Source: Phytobacter palmae
GTDB taxonomy: Bacteria > Pseudomonadota > Gammaproteobacteria > Enterobacterales > Enterobacteriaceae
Reading direction: 5' to 3'
NCBI GenBank assembly: GCA_900112785.1
Contig: FONB01000001.1
Coordinates: 275,888-339,887, forward strand
Length of the DNA: 64,000 bases
A program made the translations under genes and the position numbers. Numbering within the stretch: the first letter of the stretch is position 1; each line of letters opens with the position of its first letter. The notes beneath the pieces are model-generated. The model worked only from the letters and a program-made list of their open reading frames with translations, had not been told where the DNA came from and searched no databases. Below are positions 53,000 through 61,523 of the stretch, piece by piece.

Positions 53000-53737
53000 T
53001 CAATACTCTTTGCCGGTAACGCGGCTACGGTAGCTGTCCCAGTTAAAGATGACCCATAAACTGTTGCCCAGGCGCATCCTGTCCATGACGCGTTCACCCA
53101 ATAGCTTGTTCATCTCTTCCAGATTGCTGTTGGTGAGCATACCTGTCGGGCGTTTTGAAGAAGAACGACGATCGACAATCTGATTAATGATCACTTTTTC
53201 GTAGCGAGACTCGGTTTGCATGCCGATCTCATCGATAACCAACAGATCCACGCTGCTAAGATCGTTCAGCAGCTGTTCTTCGCTGCTCTCGCGGTTACCA
53301 AATGTCTCTTTCATGGCGGACATGATGTCAGCGACCGTGATGATCAACACGGATTTGCCGTGCAGTAGCAGTTCATTGCAGATCGCGGCCGCGAGGTGGT
53401 TTTTACCGGTGCCCGGTTTGCCGGAGAAGATAAAGCTGGCAATGTTTCCATCAAATTCGGCCACATATTGCCGCGCCTGGCTCAGTGCGCGCATCTGGCC
53501 TTCGCATTCCACTTTGTAATTATCAAAAGAACAGTTCTGGTGAAGCGGACGGATACCTGAGCGGTTAAAGGTGCGTTGCATTTTCATCGCCCGATTTTCG
53601 CGGGCAATCGCGGCAGCGCGGATCTTGCCCTGTTCCTTCTGCCAGGCCATGAGTTCCTCGCCGTTTTTAAACGCGGGCTGAGTATTGGCAGGCATCATCC
53701 GTTGCAGACGTTTCATCAGTTCAGCGACGTTTTTCAT
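53000..53737 (-). CDS. dnaC: DNA replication protein DnaC (helicase loader)
   Basis: This 245-residue AAA+ ATPase loads DnaB at oriC and, with PriA and DnaT, at stalled forks. The N-terminal DnaB-binding part (1-70) is followed by FSGKPGTGKNHLAAAI (Walker A), LLVIDEIG (Walker B), and the sensor/arginine-finger region GERVMDRMRLG. It is the same length as E. coli DnaC. The gene starts 2 bp after the dnaT stop, giving a dnaT-dnaC operon. Confidence 0.96.
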   Translation of the reverse strand: MKNVAELMKRLQRMMPANTQPAFKNGEELMAWQKEQGKIRAAAIARENRAMKMQRTFNRSGIRPLHQNCSFDNYKVECEGQMRALSQARQYVAEFDGNIASFIFSGKPGTGKNHLAAAICNELLLHGKSVLIITVADIMSAMKETFGNRESSEEQLLNDLSSVDLLVIDEIGMQTESRYEKVIINQIVDRRSSSKRPTGMLTNSNLEEMNKLLGERVMDRMRLGNSLWVIFNWDSYRSRVTGKEY

Positions 53738-53739
53738 CG

Positions 53740-54279
53740 TTATCCTCTAAAACCTGGTGGAATTTGGCTGTCAGGCTGGGAAATCGCGTTAATGTCGCGT
53801 TTCGCCGCGCCGCCCTGGTTGGCGCGATTTATCTGGATGCTTCGCGCCAGTTTTTGCTGCCATTGCACATGGTGGAACACTTTCCCTTCTGCTTGCCAGT
53901 AAGCAATAAAAGCCGCCAGCTCTTCCGGCGCAACGGGGTGGGCAAGGGCGATGCCCCAAAGCGCCGCAAGACGCTGAAAATCCGCATCCGGCTGCCAGTC
54001 GGCATACATGGCAAATTTCCCCATTGGGACATTTACCGGCGCGGCGGCTGGCTCTTCGTAGAACTGATTATCCAGCGCGATATCACTGGCCGGGCGCGCC
54101 AGACGTGATTCCAGCGCCAGCAATTCTGCCAGACGATCAGGGGTAATGGCATAAAACGCAGGGCTGTTATTGGCAAAAACAGCGACTGCACCCCCTTCCG
54201 TTCGCGCCAGAACGCTTTCGTGATCGCGCATAAAATCATCAATGCCGATAACTGTAGAAGTCAGAATTCTGGAAGACAT
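53740..54279 (-). CDS. dnaT: Primosomal protein DnaT
   Basis: This 179-residue replication-restart protein (same length as E. coli DnaT) joins PriA-PriB to DnaB-Dna[48 protein letters not shown] forms the oligomerisation domain. [20 protein letters not shown] with [24 protein letters not shown] is the ssDNA-binding C-terminal domain. It is translated just before dnaC. Upstream, where E. coli has yjjB, an ohr-ohrR-tetR module intervenes. Confidence 0.95.
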   Translation of the reverse strand: MSSRILTSTVIGIDDFMRDHESVLARTEGGAVAVFANNSPAFYAITPDRLAELLALESRLARPASDIALDNQFYEEPAAAPVNVPMGKFAMYADWQPDADFQRLAALWGIALAHPVAPEELAAFIAYWQAEGKVFHHVQWQQKLARSIQINRANQGGAAKRDINAISQPDSQIPPGFRG

Positions 54280-54381
54280 AGCGCGTTCTCAAACAGGGCA
54301 ACAACAGAAAGACGTTCTGCGAAGATTTTCGCAGACATAATGACACATAGTAACACAGTGGAAGGCGGTGGGAGCAGAGAC

Positions 54382-54404
54382 GAAAAAGCCGGGTTGCCCC
54401 GGCT
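54382..54404 (-). terminator. Rho-independent terminator of ohr
   Basis: On the minus strand AGCCGGG and CCCGGCT pair around a 4-nt loop, followed by a U5 run, 60 bp past the ohr stop codon. It isolates ohr transcription from dnaT. Confidence 0.85.
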
Positions 54405-54464
54405 GTGTGTTTTCCCAATGGTGCTGGCTGCCGGATCTTTGGCTAATGCCCGTCCGGCTTAGTA

Positions 54465-54893
54465 TTACGCGATGATGTTTAACGTAACATCGACGTTGCC
54501 ACGAGTGGCGTTAGAATAAGGGCAGACAATATGTGCGGCATCGACCAGTTTCTTCGCCTCTGCGGCGTCCATTCCTTCCAGGTGGATATTGAGTTTAACC
54601 TCAATCCCAAACCCGGTCGGTAGCGGACCGATACCCACTTCTGCTTCGATAAAGGCGTCTTTTGCAATAGCGATTTTGTCGCGACCAGAGACGAACTTCA
54701 TCGCACCCAGGAAGCAGGCTGAATAACCTGCGGCAAACAGTTGCTCCGGGTTGGTGACTTCACCGCCTGCGCCGCCCATCTCTTTCGGTAAACCTAGTTT
54801 GACGTCCAGTACGCCGTCAGAAGAGGTTGCGCGACCTTCACGGCCACCAGTTGCTTTGGCTTTGGCGGTATAAATCACTTTTTCTAAAGACAT
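54465..54893 (-). CDS. ohr: Organic hydroperoxide resistance peroxiredoxin Ohr
   Basis: This 142-residue Ohr/OsmC-fold enzyme reduces organic and fatty-acid hydroperoxides with dihydrolipoamide as reductant. The two catalytic cysteines are Cys60 (AAGYSACFLGAM) and Cys124 (AAHIVCPYSNATRGN), with Arg18 in TGGREGRAT supporting the peroxidatic cysteine. NPEQLFAAGYSACF is characteristic of Ohr rather than OsmC. It is downstream of ohrR, which should repress it. A perfect palindrome lies in its promoter. Confidence 0.93.
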   Translation of the reverse strand: MSLEKVIYTAKAKATGGREGRATSSDGVLDVKLGLPKEMGGAGGEVTNPEQLFAAGYSACFLGAMKFVSGRDKIAIAKDAFIEAEVGIGPLPTGFGIEVKLNIHLEGMDAAEAKKLVDAAHIVCPYSNATRGNVDVTLNIIA

Positions 54894-54929
54894 AACAGGT
54901 TCCTTTTCGTAATTGTCGTTTGCTATAAA

Positions 54930-54941
54930 ATAGCGCGCTAT
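54930..54941. promoter_or_regulatory. Palindrome ATAGCGCGCTAT in the ohr promoter
   Basis: This perfect 12-bp palindrome lies within TATATAGCGCGCTATTTTAT, 37 bp before the ohr start. It is a candidate operator, although its arms differ from the usual OhrR box. Confidence 0.5.
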
Positions 54942-54975
54942 ATATATGGTCGCATAAAACCGTCCGCAGTCGGGC

Positions 54976-55431
54976 TTATGCTTGCTGAAATTGTTGACGC
55001 AATACTTCGAGCTGTTGCTTTAACTCCATCAAAAGCTTGTGGTCACAATCGAATGAACACATGACCGCATTCGGTATCGCTTTTGCCTCTTGTTGCAATT
55101 CCCGACCTGCGTCACTCAGGGTAATAACGACCTGGCGTTCATCCTGGCGGGAACGTTGGCGAATAATGAACCCGGCGCTTTCCAGCCGCTTCAACAGCGG
55201 GGTAAGAGTTGCCGAATCCAGAAATAACCGTTCACCAATCTCCGACACCGTGACGTCATCTTGTTCCCACAACACCAGCATGACCAGATATTGTGGGTAG
55301 GTCAGATTCATCGGTGTCAGAAGCTGCCGATACAACTTGTGCAGCGCCAGGTTTGTTGAGTACAACGCAAAACAAAACTGGTTATCTAACGCGAGCTGCG
55401 CATTCGCGGGCGGAGTTGATTTCGTTTTCAT
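54976..55431 (-). CDS. ohrR: Organic peroxide-sensing regulator OhrR (MarR family)
   Basis: This 151-residue MarR protein carries the redox-sensing Cys20 in [24 protein letters not shown] and tyrosines in LHKLY and [13 protein letters not shown] that normally hydrogen-bond the cysteine thiolate. The pair Cys125/Cys129 near the C-terminus suggests the 2-Cys mechanism known from Xanthomonas OhrR. Winged-helix motifs are [27 protein letters not shown] and [11 protein letters not shown]. The start at 55431 is chosen as the family-typical one; an upstream TTG/ATG extension to 55467 would overlap the operator. It lies 82 bp before ohr on the same strand. Confidence 0.88.
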   Translation of the reverse strand: MKTKSTPPANAQLALDNQFCFALYSTNLALHKLYRQLLTPMNLTYPQYLVMLVLWEQDDVTVSEIGERLFLDSATLTPLLKRLESAGFIIRQRSRQDERQVVITLSDAGRELQQEAKAIPNAVMCSFDCDHKLLMELKQQLEVLRQQFQQA

Positions 55432-55450
55432 GTTTTTGAATATAGATAGT

Positions 55451-55468
55451 GCACGATTTAATTGCAAG
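55451..55468. promoter_or_regulatory. OhrR-box-like site
   Basis: TTGCAATTAAATCGTGC on the minus strand is an imperfect palindrome similar to the recalled OhrR operator core (CAATTAAATTG). It lies 20-37 bp upstream of the ohrR start, so autoregulation is likely. Confidence 0.6.
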
Positions 55469-55476
55469 TTATTTTT

Positions 55477-56118
55477 TTAGGGGCAGATATAACGCAACAC
55501 AACTTGTACCGCCATTTGTCGATAGTGCTGACGCTGCTGCTGTTGATCTTCATCCGCTTCGAAGAGCATTGAGAATGAATAACTGTTGGCAACGTAATGG
55601 AAACTAAAGCTACTGATCAGTCGATGAAGGTCGCGCGCGCAGACGTTTTGGTTGAAGAGCTGCTTTTGCTGGCCACGACGCAAAATATCTTCCAGCAGCG
55701 TCAGGGCGCTGAGATTGACTTCACGCAGCCAGGCCGATTGCTGGATGAAACGGCCGCGTTGCATGTTCTCCATGCAGATGATGCGAATAAAATCCGGGTG
55801 GTCGGCGTGGTAATCAAAATTACTCTCTACCAACTTTACCAGCGCTTCGACAGGCGGCAGTGTGGCGAGTTCAAGGGATTTTTCGTTGGCGCGAATGGCC
55901 GCATAAACATACTCGATAACCTGCAGGTACAGGTTTTCTTTGGTTTTATAGTGGTACACCACCATGCGCTTTGTTGTGCCGGCTTTTTCAGCGATTTGCT
56001 CCATGCGGGCGCCATTGAGCCCGTATTCAGCAAACAGGGTAATTGCGCTGAGGAAAATTTTGTCCTTCACTCGGGTATCGTCAAAACTGTCCGGTGAATA
56101 AATGCCATGGTGTTCCAC
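55477..56118 (-). CDS. TetR-family transcriptional regulator
   Basis: This 213-residue TetR protein has its helix-turn-helix at residues 15-65 (KDKIFLSAITLFAEYGLNGARMEQIAEKAGTTKRMVVYHYKTKENLY) and a C-terminal domain like that of NicS/RutR-type regulators (FDYHADHPDFIRIICMENMQRG, LRRGQQKQLFNQNVCARDLHRLISSFSFHYVANSYSF). It is 45 bp upstream of ohrR on the same strand and is followed upstream by yjjB, so it belongs to the DNA inserted between dnaT and yjjB. No target is evident; a link to oxidative stress is possible. Confidence 0.84.
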   Translation of the reverse strand: MEHHGIYSPDSFDDTRVKDKIFLSAITLFAEYGLNGARMEQIAEKAGTTKRMVVYHYKTKENLYLQVIEYVYAAIRANEKSLELATLPPVEALVKLVESNFDYHADHPDFIRIICMENMQRGRFIQQSAWLREVNLSALTLLEDILRRGQQKQLFNQNVCARDLHRLISSFSFHYVANSYSFSMLFEADEDQQQQRQHYRQMAVQVVLRYICP

Positions 56119-56184
56119 ATCCGCTCCTCGTCAGTCACAATCGGTTCGGGGGATTATCACCATGGCAAAGAAATAACTCAAATT

Positions 56185-56658
56185 TCACACGCGCGGGCGT
56201 TTTCGGTAAATCCACAGGCCGGGAATGGATAAGCCGATTGAGAGCGCGCCGACAATCGATGACGCTTTGAGAAAATTGGTCAACAAAAGAATCATCAGGT
56301 CTTCGTTATAACCGAGATGGCTGATCTTCACGGCGGAGATCATCGCCGTATAAGCTGATATCCCGGGAAACATGGGAATCACTGCGGCAACCGTAAAGAC
56401 TTTTGGATGCGCGAGATACCAGCGCGACCAGCGAATACCAATACTGCCTACCAGCATGGAGGCGATAAACGTCGACCACTCAATGTTAAAACCCCAGGAA
56501 ATTATGGCAAAGCGGGTACCGTGACCAATCGCGCCGAGCAGAGCGCACCAGGGCAGGGCGCGATGGGGAACGTTAAACACCATTGCAAAACCCACGGCCG
56601 GAATGGCGGCCAGTACCATGTCCTGTATCAGATTAAGCAAAAACCAGATTACATCCAT
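56185..56658 (-). CDS. yjjB: ThrE-like exporter subunit YjjB
   Basis: This 157-residue membrane protein (same length as E. coli YjjB) has about five hydrophobic segments and forms the C-terminal half of a ThrE-type exporter split over two genes. [54 protein letters not shown] and [16 protein letters not shown] are nearly those of E. coli. YjjPB exports succinate in E. coli. The start is at 56658; the gene overlaps the end of yjjP by 10 bp. Confidence 0.92.
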   Translation of the reverse strand: MDVIWFLLNLIQDMVLAAIPAVGFAMVFNVPHRALPWCALLGAIGHGTRFAIISWGFNIEWSTFIASMLVGSIGIRWSRWYLAHPKVFTVAAVIPMFPGISAYTAMISAVKISHLGYNEDLMILLLTNFLKASSIVGALSIGLSIPGLWIYRKRPRV

Positions 56659-57425
56659 CCGCGTAGCCCCCACATGGTCATAGCCAACACAACACCAATA
56701 CAGGTAGCGAGAGTTAAGAGGCTGGCGATAGCCCAGCGCGCGAGGCCTGTATTGATATGACCTTTAAACATATCTGCGACGGAATTAATCAGCGGGAAGC
56801 CGGGGACCAGCAGTAAGACACTTGCCGCCATGGCGACCGTGGAGGTATGCAGGAAAGCTGGCAGTGTGAGCATAAGCCCGGAAATAGTGGTTGCCACGAA
56901 CGCAGTGATACAGAAATTTATCTGCGGGTGCATATGACGGTTCGCCAGCATCAGTCGGACATACATCGCCGTACTGCTGGCGCAGAACGTGATAAACGCG
57001 CCATCCCATCCGCCATTATTAAGCCGACAAAAGCAGGCACAGGACAGGCCAACCATCAGGGTGACCAGCCAGCGCGGATAACGAAGCGGTTTGACCTGTG
57101 AAAAACGCTTTTCGACATCCCTGGCGTCCAGCAACTTGTGTTCCGTCATGATGACGATGTGCTGAACCTCGGTCACCACATGCATATTAATGCCGCGATC
57201 GCTGTTTTTTCGCGTCGACGTCAGACACTGACCATCTTTAATGGTAGTCAGTACAATGGCATTCGATGAGATAGAGCTTTCGACGCTATCCATGCCCAGC
57301 GCCAGTCCCAGACGCGTGGATAATTCCTCTACCAGTGCGCTTTCTGCACCGTGTTGCAATAATAAAAGGCCGCACTGGATACACAGACGTGTAATGGCGC
57401 GTTGTGTTGACTGGTCTTCTTGCAT
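56649..57425 (-). CDS. yjjP: ThrE-like exporter subunit YjjP
   Basis: This 258-residue protein (E. coli YjjP 256) has a cytoplasmic N-terminal domain ([61 protein letters not shown]) and five membrane segments from about residue 115. With YjjB it forms a succinate exporter. The start at 57425 matches the E. coli protein; a longer frame to 57488 is not supported. It is divergent from yjjQ across an AT-rich region. Confidence 0.92.
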   Translation of the reverse strand: MQEDQSTQRAITRLCIQCGLLLLQHGAESALVEELSTRLGLALGMDSVESSISSNAIVLTTIKDGQCLTSTRKNSDRGINMHVVTEVQHIVIMTEHKLLDARDVEKRFSQVKPLRYPRWLVTLMVGLSCACFCRLNNGGWDGAFITFCASSTAMYVRLMLANRHMHPQINFCITAFVATTISGLMLTLPAFLHTSTVAMAASVLLLVPGFPLINSVADMFKGHINTGLARWAIASLLTLATCIGVVLAMTMWGLRGWM

Positions 57426-57939
57426 GATAGCCCTGGTAATGTTGCTCAAGGTCCACAAGGCGTGGCACGAAAAGGTACTTTTTAGCACAGGAAGCCCTGT
57501 ATTTGGCGTGGTGATAGATCAAGATTCGCGTAATAAATCACAAAATGGTGCTTTTTTGCTGCTTACTGGCAGGATTGTGCGTCATTTACAGAAAGGGAAA
57601 GGTAAACCTGGGTGGCATGAGGGGTAAAACAATGGATTCATTTCGTTAGTGTATTTCTTTCCAATAAATATATATTTTATGATTAATTAAATCCTGTTTC
57701 TCTTTTTTCTTTTAAATTATATAAGCCGGATATCATTATTGGCTCGTAAGATATATTGACACCCTATAAAGCTGTTTTTATAATCACCAATTGTTACAAC
57801 AGAATGTTGACAAACACTCTCGTTATATTTTCATTTAATATTTATTAATAGGTGGTTTCCGCTGACATGGTGGTTGGCGTTATTAGTAAATATTCACATA
57901 ACTTATTTTATAAGGCTCGCGAATGGATGCGGAGGTTAT
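57426..57939. promoter_or_regulatory. AT-rich yjjP/yjjQ intergenic region with strong promoter-like sequence
   Basis: This 514-bp stretch has no gene. From about 57630 to 57930 it is strongly AT-rich, as expected of an H-NS-bound region; yjjQ-bglJ is H-NS-silenced in E. coli. A perfect sigma-70 promoter, TTGACA (57756-57761), 17 bp, TATAAT (57779-57784), lies in it facing yjjQ, and a second TTGACA occurs at 57807. Confidence 0.7.
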
Positions 57940-58674
57940 ATGTTATCGAGAAGCTGTAAATATGGAATTGTTGTCAGCAAAATTCCTGTCATGACTGTTG
58001 GCCTGGGAGATATTCTGGAGCGACATTTCCCCGAATACGAATTAACCTTTTGCCGTGCTTTAGAAGAGATAACATTATTACAGTTACGCCGCGCCTCACT
58101 GGTCATCGCTGATCTTTCTGGTGAACAGCGTCAAATGCGCAATGCCTGTGAACAATACTACTCCCTTCTTTCTCAATACTCTGATATCCATTGGATATTC
58201 TTTGTTTCACGTACGATTTATCCCATGGCTGTTGAATTACTGATGCGTCCTTGTAGCACCTTACTTTCAGACAGAGAACCGGTGGACGGTGTCATAAAAG
58301 CTATTCGCGCTGGTGATGAAAGCGCAGAAAGAATAAGTCAGACTTTATTATCAGCAGATTTTTTTGATACAGATGACTCAGGTAATAAGCTGGAGTCATT
58401 AACGCTTTCTGAACGAAAGGTATTCCATCTGTTGGGTAAAGGGTGGGGTATTAATCAAATTGCGATGTTGCTTAAAAAAAGCAATAAAACGATTAGCGCG
58501 CAAAAAAACAGTGCAATGCGTCGGCTGTCATTACGAAGCAACGCGGAAATGTACGCATGGATTAATAGCGCGCAGGGGGCTAAAGAACTGAATCTTGTGT
58601 CGGCGTATGGAGAGCAATCAGAATGGAAATCAGTGCCGGGAAAAAACATGTTGCCATCATCGAGAGATGCATGA
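57940..58674 (+). CDS. yjjQ: LuxR-type regulator YjjQ
   Basis: This 244-residue protein has an N-terminal receiver-like fold without the usual phospho-acceptor pattern and a LuxR helix-turn-helix at about 165-230 ([55 protein letters not shown]). It follows E. coli YjjQ (241 residues), a repressor of flagellar, capsule and diguanylate cyclase genes. GGAGG lies 4 nt before the ATG at 57940; a longer in-frame reading to 57874 is unlikely. It overlaps bglJ by 52 bp, as in the yjjQ-bglJ operon. Confidence 0.92.
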   Translation: MLSRSCKYGIVVSKIPVMTVGLGDILERHFPEYELTFCRALEEITLLQLRRASLVIADLSGEQRQMRNACEQYYSLLSQYSDIHWIFFVSRTIYPMAVELLMRPCSTLLSDREPVDGVIKAIRAGDESAERISQTLLSADFFDTDDSGNKLESLTLSERKVFHLLGKGWGINQIAMLLKKSNKTISAQKNSAMRRLSLRSNAEMYAWINSAQGAKELNLVSAYGEQSEWKSVPGKNMLPSSRDA

Positions 58675-59300
58675 TGAGTGAGGCTGGCCTGCGCCATTTA
58701 TTCGCATCGCCAGTCATGAAATCATATCACTTTCATTTTTTTAACAGCCATAAAGCATTTGCCGAAGCGCAGAAAAAGACGTTCTTCTTTTCAGTCATTT
58801 ATTCGCTATCGAGTATGCGAGAACTCCGTCGGGAATGTCTGCTTTGCTTACATGCGTTGTCGCTGACAAACCCAGGCATCCAGCGGATTGTACTGGCGGA
58901 TGATGACCGTGAAGCACGCCTTGTCAGTCGCCTTTCTCCGTCACGATTGCATGGCGTTTTAAGTAAATCAGCTTCGTTGCCCATTTTACTTGGACACATT
59001 TGTACCCTGTTGGGGGAGACCCGCCGTGTCAATGAGAATGTGGTCAATCACTGGTATGTCAGCCAGAATCGCACATTGAGTCCGACTGAACGCGCCATTT
59101 TGCAATGCATGACGCGAGGCCTGTCGATGCCGGAGATCGCCGTACATCTGGAGCGCAACATCAAGACTATCCGGGCGCATAAATTTAACGCCATGGCTAA
59201 GTTAGGGGTAAATTCCGATGTGGGACTGTTAAATGCGGCAGATATTTTAACCTGGGTTCCTGCGGCTGCGGCATTGAAAGGGCCGCAGTCCGCAGCGTAG
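58623..59300 (+). CDS. bglJ: LuxR-type regulator BglJ
   Basis: This 225-residue protein, the same length as E. coli BglJ, has a LuxR helix-turn-helix at 150-215 ([60 protein letters not shown]). BglJ pairs with RcsB to activate H-NS-silenced operons such as bgl. The N-terminal part ([33 protein letters not shown]) is a degenerate receiver. Its start overlaps the 3' end of yjjQ. The bgl operon itself is not in this window. Confidence 0.92.
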   Translation: MEISAGKKHVAIIERCMMSEAGLRHLFASPVMKSYHFHFFNSHKAFAEAQKKTFFFSVIYSLSSMRELRRECLLCLHALSLTNPGIQRIVLADDDREARLVSRLSPSRLHGVLSKSASLPILLGHICTLLGETRRVNENVVNHWYVSQNRTLSPTERAILQCMTRGLSMPEIAVHLERNIKTIRAHKFNAMAKLGVNSDVGLLNAADILTWVPAAAALKGPQSAA

Positions 59301-59343
59301 TCAGCTTGTTAAGTGCCAGGTTATCGGCCTGGCACGGTCTCTG

Positions 59344-59802
59344 TTACTCACAAACATCAATCCATTTTGCATCCGTTAATTGTGCCATACGCTCCGGGGA
59401 AATGCGCACGGCGCTATGAATTGATCCCGCAGCCGGAAGGACTTCCTCATAGTTTTTTAATGAAACATCACAATACACCGCCAACGGGTTTTCCAGCCCG
59501 AACGGGCAGACACCGCCAACCGGATGACCGGTAAGGGTTACCACTTCATCACTGCTAAGCATTCTTGCTTTCGCGCCGAAGGTAGATTTCAGCTTCTTAT
59601 TGTCCAGACGGGCATCGCCTTTTGCGACAACCAGCACCACGTCGTTCTTAATTTTGAGGGATAACGTTTTGGCTATCTGACCGGGTTCAACATGATGGGC
59701 GGCAGCAGCCAGCGCGACGGTTGCGGTACTTTGGTTGAGCTCGATGATGTCAATATCGGGGGCGTGTTCGGCAAAAAATTGCCTGACGGACTGCAAACTC
59801 AT
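59344..59802 (-). CDS. YbaK/ProX-family aminoacyl-tRNA deacylase-like protein
   Basis: This 152-residue protein has the YbaK fold: ARLDNKKLKSTFGAKARMLSSDEVVTLTGHPVGGVCPFGL carries the conserved Lys and GGVxPF loop. It resembles YeaK/ProXp-type trans-editing proteins that hydrolyse mischarged tRNA in the cytoplasm. AGGAGAAG precedes the ATG. It is convergent with bglJ and divergent from the PTS gene. The amino-acid specificity cannot be read. Confidence 0.86.
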   Translation of the reverse strand: MSLQSVRQFFAEHAPDIDIIELNQSTATVALAAAAHHVEPGQIAKTLSLKIKNDVVLVVAKGDARLDNKKLKSTFGAKARMLSSDEVVTLTGHPVGGVCPFGLENPLAVYCDVSLKNYEEVLPAAGSIHSAVRISPERMAQLTDAKWIDVCE

Positions 59803-60009
59803 TTTCTTCTCCTGAACATAACCTTCAATAATCTGTCACAACCCTGTGATCCCTGTAAATATCTTGTCAAAACAATCCCGTTAACACGCGTTTCACGATC
59901 ACCTTCACAATCGCAGAAACCGGTTACAGTAACCGGTTGCAGTGTTTTTCATCGGGGTTAATACTGATTTTGTCACTTCCTCTGTCCCGATAATCAATAA
60001 GAGCCGTCT
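59803..60009. promoter_or_regulatory. Promoter region of the PTS remnant locus
   Basis: This 207-bp region carries two overlapping LacI-type operators (59918-59938). TGTGA near 59846 could be half a CRP site. It lies between the divergent deacylase gene and the PTS genes. Confidence 0.55.
59918..59938. promoter_or_regulatory. Tandem LacI/GalR-type operators
   Basis: AACCGGTT occurs twice (59918-59925 and 59931-59938), separated by ACAGT; the whole 21 bp is itself an inverted repeat around a central A. The central-CpG CCGG form is typical of LacI-family operators. No LacI-type gene is next to it. Confidence 0.65.
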
Positions 60010-60126
60010 ATGAAACGTATCCTGCTTCGCTGTAATGCTGGTTCGTTAGCCAGTATGGTCTTAAACCCAAAAAATGGATTGCTGCACGGCAGAACATTCG
60101 CTGTTGCGCTGAATTATATAGACTGA
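60010..60126 (+). pseudogene. Degenerate fragment of a PTS EIIB (lactose/cellobiose family)
   Basis: This 38-codon ORF begins MKRILLRCNAGSLASMVLN, which aligns with the N-terminus of lactose/cellobiose-family EIIB proteins (M-K-k-I-L-L-x-C-x-A-G-M-S-T-S-x-L-V). The phosphorylatable Cys (position 8) and the A-G are kept, but the S-T-S loop has changed and the frame ends after 38 codons instead of about 100. It lies 13 bp upstream of the EIIC gene on the same strand, exactly where chbB-type genes lie. It is best explained as an EIIB gene that lost its middle and end. Confidence 0.6.
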
Positions 60127-60139
60127 CAGGAGAGCCGCT

Positions 60140-61480
60140 ATGTCTGCCAATCATGCAGTGTTTAACGTGATTTTTCGCTTCATCGAAAACTACGTCAGCC
60201 CAATAGCCGGGCGGATTTCTTCCCAGCGTCACGTCATGGCCATCCGTGATGGTTTCATCTCGGCCATGCCGTTTATGATAGTCGGTTCTTTCCTGCTGGT
60301 CTTCGCTTACCCACCGTTTTCGCCGGACACGACGTGGGGCTTCGCCCGTGCGTGGCTCGATCTGGCAAAGCAATATGAAGGCCGCATTTTGACGCCGTTC
60401 GACATGACGATGGGCATTATGTCCATTTATATCTGCGCGGCCATCGCCTATAACCTGGGCAAGCATTATGTGAAGTCACATCAGCTCGATCCCTTTATGT
60501 GTGCCATGCTGTCCCTGATGGCCTTTTTACTGGTTGCGGCTCCCAAAACCAATGGCACATTACCGGTAGATAGTCTGGGGGGCACCGGTATTTTTACTGC
60601 GATTCTGGTCGCCGTGTACTGTGTGGAGATGATGCGTTTCCTCAAGGCGCACAATATCGGTATCCGCTTGCCGGACCAGGTGCCGCCGATGATCAAAAAC
60701 TCATTTGATCTGCTGATTCCGGTGTTGGTGGTTGTATTGACACTTTATCCATTGAGTCTCCTCATACAGACACATTTCAATGTATTGATTCCGCAAGCCA
60801 TTATGGCGCTCTTCAAGCCGCTGGTCTCGGCTGCGGATTCTCTGCCTGCTATTTTACTGGCGGTGTTGATCGGACATTTATTGTGGTTTGCCGGGATTCA
60901 TGGGGCGGCAATTGTGTCTGGCATGTTGCAAATGTTCTGGCTGACTAACCTGGGGCTGAACCAGACGGCGCTTGCGCAGGGTGCGCCATTGCCGCACATC
61001 TTTATGGAGGCCTTCTGGACATTCTTTATCGTTATTGGGGGGTCGGGTGCGACCATGGGTCTGGTGTTCTGTTATCTGCGCAGTCGCTCGGTGCATTTAC
61101 GCTCCATCGGCCGTTTGAGTATCGTCCCCAGTATGTTCAATATTAATGAGCCGGTTATTTTCGGTACGCCGATCGTTATGAACCCGGTGTTCTTTATTCC
61201 ATTCCTTCTGGCGCCGTTAGTTAACGCCATTATTGCCTGGGCGGCGATGAAAATGGATCTGATTGGGCGCGTGATTTCTGTTGTTCCGTGGACCGCTCCT
61301 GCACCTATTGGCGGGGCGTGGGCGCTCGGCTGGGATTTCCGTGCCGCCATTCTTGTCGTGATACTCGCGGTCATTTCCGCCATCATTTACTACCCGTTCT
61401 TTAAAGTGTATGAGAAACAGTTACTGGAACAGGAAGCGGAAGAGGCGCAACGCGCTGAAGAAAGCCAGCAAGTGGCATAG
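60140..61480 (+). CDS. PTS cellobiose-family EIIC component
   Basis: This 446-residue integral membrane protein of the lactose/cellobiose PTS EIIC family (CelB/ChbC) has 8-10 hydrophobic segments. VMAIRDGFISAMPFMIVGSFLLVFAYPP, WFAGIHGAAIVSG, LGGSGATMGL-like GGSGATMGLVFCYL, SMFNINEPVIFGTPIVMNP with the conserved NEP and PWTAPAPIGG are diagnostic. It would translocate a beta-glucoside or chitobiose-like sugar, but EIIA and an intact EIIB are absent. CAGGAGAG precedes the ATG. It may borrow EIIB/EIIA from another locus or be decaying. A bidirectional terminator follows. Confidence 0.88.
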   Translation: MSANHAVFNVIFRFIENYVSPIAGRISSQRHVMAIRDGFISAMPFMIVGSFLLVFAYPPFSPDTTWGFARAWLDLAKQYEGRILTPFDMTMGIMSIYICAAIAYNLGKHYVKSHQLDPFMCAMLSLMAFLLVAAPKTNGTLPVDSLGGTGIFTAILVAVYCVEMMRFLKAHNIGIRLPDQVPPMIKNSFDLLIPVLVVVLTLYPLSLLIQTHFNVLIPQAIMALFKPLVSAADSLPAILLAVLIGHLLWFAGIHGAAIVSGMLQMFWLTNLGLNQTALAQGAPLPHIFMEAFWTFFIVIGGSGATMGLVFCYLRSRSVHLRSIGRLSIVPSMFNINEPVIFGTPIVMNPVFFIPFLLAPLVNAIIAWAAMKMDLIGRVISVVPWTAPAPIGGAWALGWDFRAAILVVILAVISAIIYYPFFKVYEKQLLEQEAEEAQRAEESQQVA

Positions 61481-61490
61481 GTGAAGGCAA

Positions 61491-61516
61491 AACGGCAACC
61501 TCAGGTTGCCGTTTTT
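61491..61516. terminator. Bidirectional rho-independent terminator
   Basis: AACGGCAACC and GGTTGCCGTT pair around TCA, with T5 after it on the plus strand and T4 on the minus strand. It serves the convergent EIIC and fhuF genes. Confidence 0.88.
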
Positions 61517-61523
61517 GTGGAGA

